From Actinomycetota bacterium (GTDB taxonomy: Bacteria > Actinomycetota > Acidimicrobiia > Acidimicrobiales > Ilumatobacteraceae), in assembly GCA_026393695.1 (NCBI GenBank), contig JAPKZR010000076.1:1-32452 (forward strand): 32,452 nt of DNA. The letters are read 5' to 3'. Made by a program: the position numbers and the translations under genes. Shown here one piece after another: positions 1-6,200 of the stretch. How positions within the stretch are numbered: position 1 is the stretch's first letter; each line of letters opens with the position of its first letter. The notes beneath the pieces were generated by a model. That model did not search any database and was not told where the DNA came from. It was given only the letters and a program-made list of their open reading frames with translations.

Positions 1-522
1 ATAGGCGCCACCGATCCACGCACCAACGGCAAACGGCACGGCCTCACTGCGGCCGCCGCGGATGCAGCCGTGAATCACCAACAACAAACCAATGGTTGCC
101 ACGACCTCGCTGAGCCATAGTGCTCCTGACGATCGTGCATGCGTTGAGAAATGAATTGCAGGTAACTCGAACATCAGGCTGGCAATCACGCTCCCGATGC
201 ACCCTCCAATGGTCTGAGCGATCGTGTACAGCGCTGCATCGCGGGTGCTGATCGAGCCGAACAACCGGTCAACCAAGGTGACCACCGGATTGAAGTGGGC
301 GCCCGACACAGCGCCAAACATCAGGATCAACCCAATGAGAGCGCCAGCGGTGCCGGCAGCATTCTCGAACAGCTGCAAGCCGACGTCGTTTGGCGAGAGG
401 CGAGTGGCCATGATGCCCGACCCCACCACAGCGATGATGAGCAGCGCCGTGCCCAGGGCCTCGGCGGCAAGACGGCGGGTAATCGAGATCGCCGGGGCAG
501 GGGATTGGGCTGGTTGTTTCAT
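1..522 (-). CDS. MIP/aquaporin-family channel, partial (C-terminus beyond window edge)
   Basis: This is a membrane channel of the major intrinsic protein family, probably passing water, glycerol or As(OH)3. It is not in the ORF track because it runs off the left edge, but 174 codons read open on the minus strand from ATG 522. A hydrophobic helix (about residues 19-38) is followed by SGAHFNPVV at about 73-81, the first half-helix pore motif with NPV in place of the usual NPA. More hydrophobic helices follow at about 97-118 and 135-152. The second NPA repeat would lie outside the window. The start overlaps the stop of the upstream ArsR-ArsC gene by 4 bp (ATGA), so the two are translationally coupled. 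Linkage to arsR/arsC resembles rhizobial AqpS, where a channel replaces an arsenite pump; the arsenic role here is inferred from this context. Glycerol or water facilitation alone remains possible. Confidence 0.85.
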   Translation of the reverse strand, partial: MKQPAQSPAPAISITRRLAAEALGTALLIIAVVGSGIMATRLSPNDVGLQLFENAAGTAGALIGLILMFGAVSGAHFNPVVTLVDRLFGSISTRDAALYTIAQTIGGCIGSVIASLMFELPAIHFSTHARSSGALWLSEVVATIGLLLVIHGCIRGGRSEAVPFAVGAWIGGAY

Positions 523-1184
523 TGTGGGTCTTTCAAGGAGTTGAGGAGAAGGTTGATTCGCTCCCGTAGCTCTGCAGCAGTGGTGTCGAAGGCGCGTTTG
601 GTGCCGATGGCCACTGGGTCGGTGATCGACCAATGCAGCCAATCGGGGTGTGCAGTGATCTCTTCGTGCGCCTGATCGCAAACGGTGATCACCAGCGAGG
701 GCAGTTTGCCGAGGCCGTGCAGCGAGCGAGGTGTGGTTGTTGAGATGTCGAGGCCGCAGCGCTGAGCCGCGGCGACTGCCCCAGGATGCACACGCTCTGC
801 CGGGTGCGTGCCAGCGGACTCGGCAGGTGCGTCGGTCATTGATCGCCAAAGCGCCGCCGCCAACTGGCTGCGCGCCGAGTTTCGGGTGCATACGAACAGT
901 GCCTTGCTGCGCGTGATGGTGCGCTTGGGACCAAGATCAACCAGCGCTCCTTGAGTGAGCCGCACATACTTGCGGCGCGCGTCGCCACTCGAGGCTGAGC
1001 GAGTGATCATCCCCACGTCTTCAAGCACAGCAAGGTGATGGGCCAAGAGGTTCGACTCGATGCCGAGCAACGTGCGTAGTTCTGTGGGCGTGCGATCAGA
1101 CAACGAGAGCTCGTCGACGATCGCCAACCGGCCGGCATCGCCGAGCGCAGCGTGTCTGTTTGCACGACGTTCTCCGGAAGCCAC
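519..1184 (-). CDS. ArsR-family repressor fused to LMW-phosphatase-type arsenate reductase
   Basis: This 221-aa protein joins a winged-helix ArsR domain (residues 1 to about 88) to an ArsC-like low-molecular-weight tyrosine phosphatase domain (about 92-215). The catalytic loop VCTRNSARS gives C-x5-R (Cys99, Arg105), and HWSITDP carries the family's Asp-Pro. TVCDQAH keeps one further Cys (169), but the third Cys of the thioredoxin-linked pI258 type is missing, so reduction through mycothiol/mycoredoxin is more likely (inference). The ArsR half contains no cysteine, so the classic CxC arsenite site is absent. I start at GTG 1184 rather than the tracked TTG 1205: a TTGACT/TATGCT promoter ends 6 nt before this GTG, so the mRNA is probably leaderless, and the TTG lies inside the promoter spacer. 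It heads an operon with the MIP channel and is likely self-repressed through the palindrome in that spacer. It could instead be a phosphatase sensing something other than arsenic. Confidence 0.9.
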   Translation of the reverse strand: MASGERRANRHAALGDAGRLAIVDELSLSDRTPTELRTLLGIESNLLAHHLAVLEDVGMITRSASSGDARRKYVRLTQGALVDLGPKRTITRSKALFVCTRNSARSQLAAALWRSMTDAPAESAGTHPAERVHPGAVAAAQRCGLDISTTTPRSLHGLGKLPSLVITVCDQAHEEITAHPDWLHWSITDPVAIGTKRAFDTTAAELRERINLLLNSLKDPQ

Positions 1185-1190
1185 ATGGGC

Positions 1191-1225
1191 AGCATAATCA
1201 CTCAATAATTATTGAGTCAATAATT
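1191..1225 (-). promoter_or_regulatory. arsR-arsC promoter with palindromic operator in the spacer
   Basis: On the minus strand, -35 TTGACT (1220-1215), an 18-nt spacer and -10 TATGCT (1196-1191) lie 6 nt before GTG 1184. The spacer holds an 18-bp perfect palindrome, ACTCAATAATTATTGAGT (1200-1217), and the 9-mer TCAATAATT occurs at 1202-1210 and again at 1217-1225. An operator wedged between -35 and -10 fits steric repression by the ArsR domain. The AT-rich block stands out from its GC-rich surroundings. Confidence 0.8.
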
Positions 1226-1337
1226 CCGCGGTGGTCGGTCGCTTCGTCGCATTGCGCCGAAGCCGGTACTCTACAAATCTGCGATTTCGGTGGGTCGGCC
1301 AGACGGGCTCGACCACAGTGGGTTGGCCACATCAGTC

Positions 1338-1344
1338 AGAGGAG
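1338..1344 (+). promoter_or_regulatory. Shine-Dalgarno of the SDR gene
   Basis: AGAGGAG ends 7 nt before ATG 1352. It decides the start, because the open frame extends upstream to 1160 through the divergent promoter region and would add 64 unlikely residues. Confidence 0.85.
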
Positions 1345-1351
1345 CATTGTC

Positions 1352-2224
1352 ATGAGCGAACGGTTCGAGAACGGTTTTGCAGGTCGCGTTGCCGTTGTGA
1401 CGGGCGCAGGCACGGGCATGGGTCGTGAGCTTGTTCGCCAACTCACCGCCGATGGGTGCGACGTTGCGGTGTGCGATGTCATCGGTGAGAACCTTCGCCA
1501 AACGGCCGCAATGTGTGCCGAAGATGGCAACACCGGCCAAGTGCTCGAAGTAATCGCCGATGTCTCGAGCGAAGAACAGATTCTCGCGTTTCGCGATGCT
1601 GTCGCCGAGTGGCGCCCGCACGTGAACTTGTTGTTCAACAACGCCGGCATTGCGGGCGGTGGCAGCATCGTCAACGGCGATCGCGCCCAGTGGGACAAGA
1701 CCTTCGCCGTGTGCTGGAACGGTGTGTATCTCAACACCCGCGCCTTCATGCCGTTACTCATGCAGGCTCCTGTCGGGCATGTCATCAACACCAGTTCGGT
1801 CAACGGATTCTGGGCCTCGGTCGGACCCGACACAGCGCACAGTGCCTACTGCTCAGCCAAGTTCGCGGTCAAGGGTTTCACCGAAGCGCTCATCACCGAC
1901 TTCGCCATCAACGCGCCGCATCTGCGTGCGTCAGTGGTCATGCCGGGCCACATCGGTACGTCTATCGTGATCAACTCACTGAAGCTCAACAGCTCCACCG
2001 CCGACTCGGGTCTCATCGATGTCGAGGGCATGGGTGAGCTGTTCCGTGACAACGCACCAATGACCGCCGCTGAGGCAGCCACCATCATGTTGGATGCGGT
2101 CAAGAACGAGCAGTGGCGAGTGCTCGTGGGCGCCGATGCCCAACTGCTCGATGCTGCCGTTCGTGCTCGCCCCAACGAGGCATACCAGCCCAACTTCTTT
2201 CAGCTGTTCGAACCACAGGACTGA
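1352..2224 (+). CDS. Short-chain dehydrogenase/reductase (SDR)
   Basis: This is a soluble NAD(P)-dependent oxidoreductase of 290 aa with a classical SDR Rossmann fold. The dinucleotide loop TGAGTGMG is at residues 17-24, NNAG follows strand 4, and the active-site Tyr and Lys are in YCSAK (Y166, K170), with Ser in NTSSVNG just before them. The C-terminus (about residues 215-290) is longer than in minimal 250-aa SDRs, which suggests a larger substrate pocket. The substrate cannot be read from sequence. ATG 1352 is chosen for its SD; the longer tracked ORF is an artefact. The gene is divergent from the ars operon with about 170 bp between the starts. Nothing ties it to arsenic, and the next feature downstream is a tRNA gene. 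Confidence 0.92.
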   Translation: MSERFENGFAGRVAVVTGAGTGMGRELVRQLTADGCDVAVCDVIGENLRQTAAMCAEDGNTGQVLEVIADVSSEEQILAFRDAVAEWRPHVNLLFNNAGIAGGGSIVNGDRAQWDKTFAVCWNGVYLNTRAFMPLLMQAPVGHVINTSSVNGFWASVGPDTAHSAYCSAKFAVKGFTEALITDFAINAPHLRASVVMPGHIGTSIVINSLKLNSSTADSGLIDVEGMGELFRDNAPMTAAEAATIMLDAVKNEQWRVLVGADAQLLDAAVRARPNEAYQPNFFQLFEPQD

Positions 2225-2304
2225 ACTCGTAACAATCCGTTGCGTTCGCAGCCCAAGCGGAGGCGGCGGATCGCGCCACGGCTGATAACCTCACCCCCGT
2301 TCAC

Positions 2305-2379
2305 GCGGGTGTAGTTCAGCGGTTAGAACCTCAGCCTTCCAAGCTGATGACGCCGGTTCGATTCCGGTCACCCGCTCCA
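2305..2379 (+). tRNA. tRNA-Gly(TCC)
   Basis: The cloverleaf reads acceptor GCGGGTG/CACCCGC, D arm GTTC...GAAC, anticodon stem TCAGC/GCTGA with loop CTTCCAA (anticodon TCC), and T loop TTCGATT. The discriminator is T and CCA is encoded at 2377-2379. A TAACCT hexamer at 2286-2291 is a plausible -10. Confidence 0.97.
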
Positions 2380-2458
2380 GAAGCTTCGTTGAATGCGCTC
2401 GTTGTTGCCCCTGAGCAGTAGCGCCGCGCTCGGCGGCCCGTGGCCAGCCGTCAAACAA

Positions 2459-2535
2459 TGGTCGGAATGAGAGGATTCGAACCTCCGACCCCCTGCTCCC
2501 AAAGCAGGTGCGCTACCAAGCTGCGCCACATTCCG
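2459..2535 (-). tRNA. tRNA-Pro(TGG)
   Basis: On the minus strand the acceptor is CGGAATG/CATTCCG, the D arm GCGC...GCGC, the anticodon stem CCTGC/GCAGG with loop TTTGGGA (anticodon TGG), and the T loop TTCGAAT. The discriminator is A and CCA is encoded at 2461-2459. A good -10, TATGAT (2550-2545), lies 9 nt upstream of the 5' end. It faces the tRNA-Gly gene tail to tail. Confidence 0.97.
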
Positions 2536-2614
2536 TTTCGTCGCATCATATCGGCCGATCGCATCTCCAATGGTGCTTGCCGAGGCAAATAGTGCAACGA
2601 GTCGTTTGGAGGTC

Positions 2615-2652
2615 GTGTGCCGCCGACCACGCTGGGTCGGTCGGCGGCACAC
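2615..2652 (-). terminator. Strong hairpin after the multicopper oxidase gene
   Basis: A perfect 14-bp inverted repeat, GTGTGCCGCCGACC / GGTCGGCGGCACAC, with a 10-nt loop begins about 10 bp after the oxidase stop codon. There is no T tract on either side, so it is a U-less actinobacterial-type terminator or a 3' stabilising hairpin rather than a canonical intrinsic terminator. Confidence 0.7.
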
Positions 2653-2661
2653 GAGGACTTG

Positions 2662-4002
2662 CTACTTGACGATGATCGCCGTGACCATTCCGAACATGCC
2701 CTGGGGGCCTTCGGCGTGGGTCAGGATGTGGCAGTGCCACGCCCAGACGCCTGGGTCCGTGAAGTGGTACACCACCGTGTAGCGCTCGCCGGGAGCAACG
2801 AGGATGGTGTCCTCGGCCATTGGCTCCTTGAGCGGCACGCCGTCTTTAGCGATGATCCAGCCGACCGGTTGATGCATGTGCATCGGGTGAGCCGTGAGGC
2901 CCTCGTTGAAGTAGTTCACGAGCATCGTGTCGCCCACGTTGGCCGAGTACGGCTCGGTAGCGGGGAAGCTCTTGCCGTTCAGCGTGAGTCCGATGGTGCC
3001 AGCGTCGTTGAGCATCATGTTCACGGTCTGGTCAATCTTGGTGATTCCCTTGTCGGCCAGCGAAGCGGGCAACGGCATGTCGCCGATGATGAAGGCTCCG
3101 GCCAAACCGTTAGGGATCTGGGTCTGCGCATCGTGGTGCGAGTGGTACATGCCCACCGCAGGCTCAAGCGCCGTGAACTCATAGATAAACGACTTGCCTG
3201 GCTCCACTGGGTCCTGTGTGAACGGATCGACGCCGTCCATCGCGTTGGGCACCCGAATGCCGTGGAAGTGGATATCGGTTGACTCTGGCAGTTCGTTCTT
3301 GAGAACAATCTTGACCTTGTCGCCAACCTCGACCCGAATCGACGGGCCAGGCACCATGCCGTTATAGGTCCACGCCTTCACGATCTTGCCGGGCTCTACT
3401 TCCCAGTCGACGATCGAGGTGGTCAGGTCGAACTCTTTGGTGCCATCGGCGAGGATCTTTGGCTCAAGAGCAGAGCCGCCGAATGTGCTCTTGGGTTCGT
3501 TCACGAACCGCAATGCTCGTTCGGTCATCGCCTTGTCCATCTCCTGATACGACATCGTTGTCGGGGGAGCCGGAGTGGTGGTCGCTGAGCCGGCGGCTGA
3601 TACATGGATCATGCCCTTCATCCCTGACGCTGCGTGTCCAGGGATGTTGCACTGGAAAGCAATTTCACCCTCGGTGGCGTTCTTCAGGGTGATGGTCTGG
3701 GCCTCGCCGGGCTGCAGGTCTCTCGTGGTGAGGTTGCGCTCGGCGATGCTGAAGTTGTGTGGGATATTTCCGGAGTTCGTGACATGAATGGTCACATCTC
3801 CGGGCGGCACGTCGAGCATGTTGGGCGTCATCGCAAACTCGGTGAGGTTCACATCGACAGCGGTGGTTGTGACTGCAGCGGTTACCGAGCCGTTTGAGCC
3901 CGAGTCGCCCGAGCGTGAAATCGCAAAACCGGCAAAGGCAAGCGCAACCACCCCGAGTCCAAATCCTCCGACAGCCAGCACGGATCTTTCGTCATTGTTC
4001 AT
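2662..4002 (-). CDS. Membrane-anchored cupredoxin-multicopper oxidase fusion
   Basis: This 446-aa exported copper oxidase has an N-terminal hydrophobic anchor (about residues 9-30, after MNNDERS). A plastocyanin-like cupredoxin follows at about 48-135, with type 1 copper ligands His82 and CNIPGHAASGM (Cys118, His123, Met128). A Thr/Pro linker leads to two multicopper-oxidase domains (about 185-446) with a complete set of ligand motifs: HFHG (245-248), HSH (287-289), HPMHMH (372-377) and HCHILTH (423-429) with a downstream Met. It should therefore bind a trinuclear centre and a second type 1 site, the cupredoxin probably passing electrons to or from it. The substrate is unknown: phenols, metals or a small redox protein are all possible, and a nitrite-reductase-like role is not excluded. 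I take ATG 4002; ATG 4011 would add three residues. Two DevR-box-like sites lie upstream, and a hairpin terminator follows. Confidence 0.9.
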   Translation of the reverse strand: MNNDERSVLAVGGFGLGVVALAFAGFAISRSGDSGSNGSVTAAVTTTAVDVNLTEFAMTPNMLDVPPGDVTIHVTNSGNIPHNFSIAERNLTTRDLQPGEAQTITLKNATEGEIAFQCNIPGHAASGMKGMIHVSAAGSATTTPAPPTTMSYQEMDKAMTERALRFVNEPKSTFGGSALEPKILADGTKEFDLTTSIVDWEVEPGKIVKAWTYNGMVPGPSIRVEVGDKVKIVLKNELPESTDIHFHGIRVPNAMDGVDPFTQDPVEPGKSFIYEFTALEPAVGMYHSHHDAQTQIPNGLAGAFIIGDMPLPASLADKGITKIDQTVNMMLNDAGTIGLTLNGKSFPATEPYSANVGDTMLVNYFNEGLTAHPMHMHQPVGWIIAKDGVPLKEPMAEDTILVAPGERYTVVYHFTDPGVWAWHCHILTHAEGPQGMFGMVTAIIVK

Positions 4003-4035
4003 GGCCGTCATTGTGATTGGGCCACGCGCGACCTC

Positions 4036-4077
4036 ATAGGGACGATCGTCTCAAGGGCTCGGGACTTTGGTCACTGA
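4036..4077 (-). promoter_or_regulatory. Tandem DevR/DosR-box-like operators before the multicopper oxidase
   Basis: There are two palindromes. The proximal GGGACGATCGTCTC (4039-4052) is centred 43.5 bp upstream of ATG 4002; the distal GGGACTTTGGTCAC (4061-4074) is centred 22 bp further. Against the mycobacterial DosR consensus TTSGGGACTWWAGTCCCSAA the distal 20-mer (4058-4077) matches at 15 positions by my count. A weak -10, CACAAT (4015-4010), lies 7 nt before ATG 4002. The positions suit activation by the nearby DevR-like regulator (inference). Confidence 0.65.
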
Positions 4078-4094
4078 TCCGCGAAATCGGCTGA

Positions 4095-5102
4095 TTACAG
4101 CGGCACCTTCCAGGTGACCAGCGTGCCCCCAGTGGATTTGGCCCTGATTTCGAAGTTTCCACCAAGGCCGTCGGCGCGCGCCGCCAGGTTGCCCAAACCG
4201 TTGCCGTGCCCGAGCGCATTCGGAGCGATGCCGACGCCGTTGTCGTCGATGGTGGCCGTGAGCTCGCCCTCGACGCGGATCTCGACGAGCACTTCGGTTG
4301 CGTGGGCGTGGCGTGCCACGTTGCCGAGTGCCTCGCGGACCACGGCGAACAGCTCGCTGCGTACATCGGCGGGAATCAGCAGTTGCGCAGCGCCATCGAT
4401 CACGAGACGAGGCGTGAACCCCAACAGGCGAGTTGCTTGACGAATCAGGGCCTGAATCTCTTGGCCAAATGAGCCTTGTCGCTGCGCTGAGCCCAGCGTG
4501 AAAACTGTGGTGCGAATCTCGCGGATCGCGTGATCGATCTGGTCGACCGCTGAGGTGACTCGTGATGTCATGGTCGGGTCGACCAACATCTCGAGTGCCT
4601 GCATCTCAAGACCCAACGCGTACAGATGCTGCAGCGCGGTGTCGTGTAGGTCGCGGGCGATGCGCTCTCGTTCGGTCACCAGCGCCAGCGCTTCGTTGGT
4701 GGTTTGTAGGCGTCGCTCGAGCTTGACCCGCTCGGAGATGTCGCGAACGCTGGCAACTATCGAGTGTCCGCGCTCGTTGTTCAGCACGCTGAGGGCGATG
4801 GAGACGGCAATTTCGGTGCCATCACGATGCAGCAAACGAACGTCGCCAGCTGGCCCCATGGGCCGCGAAGCGTCGGCTTTCACAAACCCGGAACGCAACG
4901 TGGGGTGCGACGGGCGGGCCGAGGTGGGCACCAATACCTCGATGCGTTGGCCAATCAAGTCGGCCTTGATGTATCCAGACATTGCTGCCATTGCTGCGTT
5001 GACGAACAAGATGACGCCGGTGTCGTCGCACAGCACAAGGCCATCTGGTGATGCTTCCATCACCGCCGTGGCGGGGAGTTGGCTCAGGTTGGTCGACTCC
5101 AT
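4095..5102 (-). CDS. PAS-domain sensor histidine kinase (NarL/DevS-type, HisKA_3)
   Basis: This 335-aa cytoplasmic sensor kinase, with no evident membrane segment, pairs with the adjacent divergent response regulator. A PAS domain spans about residues 12-125. The dimerisation/phosphoacceptor helix RERIARDLHDTALQHL carries His153, and the HATPase domain (about 245-335) has EALGNVARHA (N box), DDNGVGI (G1) and GNGLGNLAARA (G2). The DHp sequence and the REIRTTVFTL segment resemble mycobacterial DevS/DosT, but the haem-binding GAF pair is replaced by one PAS domain, so the signal may differ; a PAS cofactor is not visible. ATG 5102 is preferred over the tracked GTG 5120 because TATGGT stands 6 nt upstream and the DevR-like box lies 43.5 bp upstream. 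The multicopper oxidase follows 92 bp downstream on the same strand but has its own operators. Confidence 0.92.
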   Translation of the reverse strand: MESTNLSQLPATAVMEASPDGLVLCDDTGVILFVNAAMAAMSGYIKADLIGQRIEVLVPTSARPSHPTLRSGFVKADASRPMGPAGDVRLLHRDGTEIAVSIALSVLNNERGHSIVASVRDISERVKLERRLQTTNEALALVTERERIARDLHDTALQHLYALGLEMQALEMLVDPTMTSRVTSAVDQIDHAIREIRTTVFTLGSAQRQGSFGQEIQALIRQATRLLGFTPRLVIDGAAQLLIPADVRSELFAVVREALGNVARHAHATEVLVEIRVEGELTATIDDNGVGIAPNALGHGNGLGNLAARADGLGGNFEIRAKSTGGTLVTWKVPL

Positions 5103-5108
5103 GGGCGA

Positions 5109-5155
5109 ACCATAGCCCACATTTGGTCACCGAAAAAGATGACCTAAGTCCCTAT
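5109..5155. promoter_or_regulatory. Shared divergent promoter with a DevR/DosR-box-like operator
   Basis: ATGACCTAAGTCCC (5139-5152) matches 11 of 14 positions of GGGACTWWAGTCCC. Its centre lies 43.5 bp from the kinase ATG 5102 and 42.5 bp from the regulator ATG 5188. A half-site TTTGGTCAC (5122-5130), the same 9-mer found in the distal oxidase box, sits 22 bp away, although its left half is poor. The -10 candidates are TATGGT (5114-5109, minus) and TCAAAT (5176-5181, plus), each 6 nt from its start codon. One box would serve both genes. Confidence 0.65.
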
Positions 5156-5187
5156 ATGCGTGGCCTCTCACGTGGTCAAATAGCTGA

Positions 5188-5847
5188 ATGTCTGCAAAGG
5201 TGCGCGTCTTTCTCCTCGATGATCATGAGGTCGTTCGTCAGGGCGTCCGGTCCCTGCTTGAGGCCTCCGGTCAAATCGAAGTGGTCGGCGAAGCTTCAAG
5301 CGCCGCCGAGACCTTGGCTCGAGTTCGTGCATCGCAACCCGATGTGGCCGTACTCGATGTGCGCATTCCCGACGGCAACGGTGTCGAGGTGTGCCGCGAG
5401 ATCCGCAGCGAGTTCCCGCACATCCATTGCCTGATGCTCACGTCGTACAGCGACGATGACGCACTCTTCGAAGCCATCATGGCTGGCGCCTCGGGCTACG
5501 TGCTCAAGCAGATCCGTGGCTCAGAGTTGGTATCTGCAGTGATGCGTGTGTCGCTTGGCGAGTCATTGCTCGATCCTGCCGTCACTGGCAAAGTGTTGGC
5601 CCGGCTTCGATCGCCGGAGCCCGAAGACGATCGTCTGGTCCATTTGAGCCCGCAAGAACGGCGTCTGCTCGAACTCATCGGTGAAGGCCTGACCAACCGT
5701 CAGATCGGTGCCGAGATGTTCCTTGCCGAAAAGACGGTGAAGAACTACGTGTCCACGTTGCTCGGCAAGATGGGCATGCACCGGCGCACCGAAGCTGCCG
5801 TGTATGCCGCTCGGCTCGATATGAGCCAAGCCCGCAAGAACGACTAA
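5188..5847 (+). CDS. DevR/DosR-like response regulator (NarL/LuxR family)
   Basis: This is a 219-aa DNA-binding response regulator. The receiver domain (about 1-120) has the acidic pair D11-D12, phosphoacceptor D57 in VLDVRIPDGNG, the switch Thr in LMLTSYSDDD, and Lys in YVLKQIRG. A LuxR-type helix-turn-helix (about 150-212) has LSPQERRLLELIGEGLTNRQI and MFLAEKTVKNYVSTLL. From memory it is close to M. tuberculosis DevR/DosR along its whole length, including the LDVRxPDGNG and FLAEKTVKNYVS segments, so calling it DevR-like is better supported than a generic NarL label. It should be phosphorylated by the divergent PAS kinase and bind the box between the two genes (inference). The start ATG 5188 has no SD and is probably leaderless. 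It converges on a small unknown gene 21 bp downstream. Confidence 0.94.
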   Translation: MSAKVRVFLLDDHEVVRQGVRSLLEASGQIEVVGEASSAAETLARVRASQPDVAVLDVRIPDGNGVEVCREIRSEFPHIHCLMLTSYSDDDALFEAIMAGASGYVLKQIRGSELVSAVMRVSLGESLLDPAVTGKVLARLRSPEPEDDRLVHLSPQERRLLELIGEGLTNRQIGAEMFLAEKTVKNYVSTLLGKMGMHRRTEAAVYAARLDMSQARKND

Positions 5848-5868
5848 CGCCCTCGCAGGGGTAACTGA

Positions 5869-6144
5869 TTAGCGCTTTGCTGCTGCTTTAGCGAGGCGCT
5901 TGGCGGTCTTGCCAGCTGGCGCAAGAGATCGGTGATCAAGGTCGCCGTGTTCGGCGCCATTGGCGAACAACACCCGGTAGCGCTGCCAGTTGAACCCGTT
6001 TGCCAAAATCACGCGGCCAGCGGTGCCCACGGGGACGCCGTCGAGTTCGATGGTTGAGGTCACACGATCGCCCATGCTCAACTCGAGCTGGTCTGCGTGT
6101 GGTTTGGCGAGGGCGTGGGGTTTCCAGAACGTCACAGGTTCCAT
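5869..6144 (-). CDS. Small conserved-looking protein of unknown function
   Basis: This is a 91-aa protein I do not recognise by name. The central part (about 25-75), from MGDRVTS through GVPVGTAGRVILANGF to YRVLFANGAEHGDL, looks like a small SH3/KOW-like beta barrel: the GDRV opening and a GxxGxV turn are typical of such domains. The tail is a Lys/Ala-rich basic stretch (KTAKRLAKAAAKR) that could contact nucleic acid. I start at ATG 6144, because the 18 residues of the longer tracked ORF (to 6198) would run into the tig promoter and start. It is divergent from tig and convergent with the response regulator. No function is proposed. Confidence 0.65.
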   Translation of the reverse strand: MEPVTFWKPHALAKPHADQLELSMGDRVTSTIELDGVPVGTAGRVILANGFNWQRYRVLFANGAEHGDLDHRSLAPAGKTAKRLAKAAAKR

Positions 6145-6185
6145 TCTGCCCGATGAGAGGGAGTCGTTGCATCTTTCTGCGCCGA

Positions 6186-6191
6186 TACACT
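6186..6191 (+). promoter_or_regulatory. -10 hexamer of tig
   Basis: TACACT ends 9 nt before GTG 6201 and no SD lies between them, so the transcript has at most a few leader bases. No convincing -35 is seen. Confidence 0.5.
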
Positions 6192-6200
6192 CGGCCACCT

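Noticed and set aside
1160-1351. Upstream extension of the SDR reading frame (64 codons)
   Set aside because: It crosses the ars promoter and operator and lacks family similarity; a good SD marks ATG 1352.
6000-6200. Upstream extension of the tig frame
   Set aside because: It overlaps the opposite-strand small gene and the tig -10; trigger factors begin a few residues before the LEGNKV segment.
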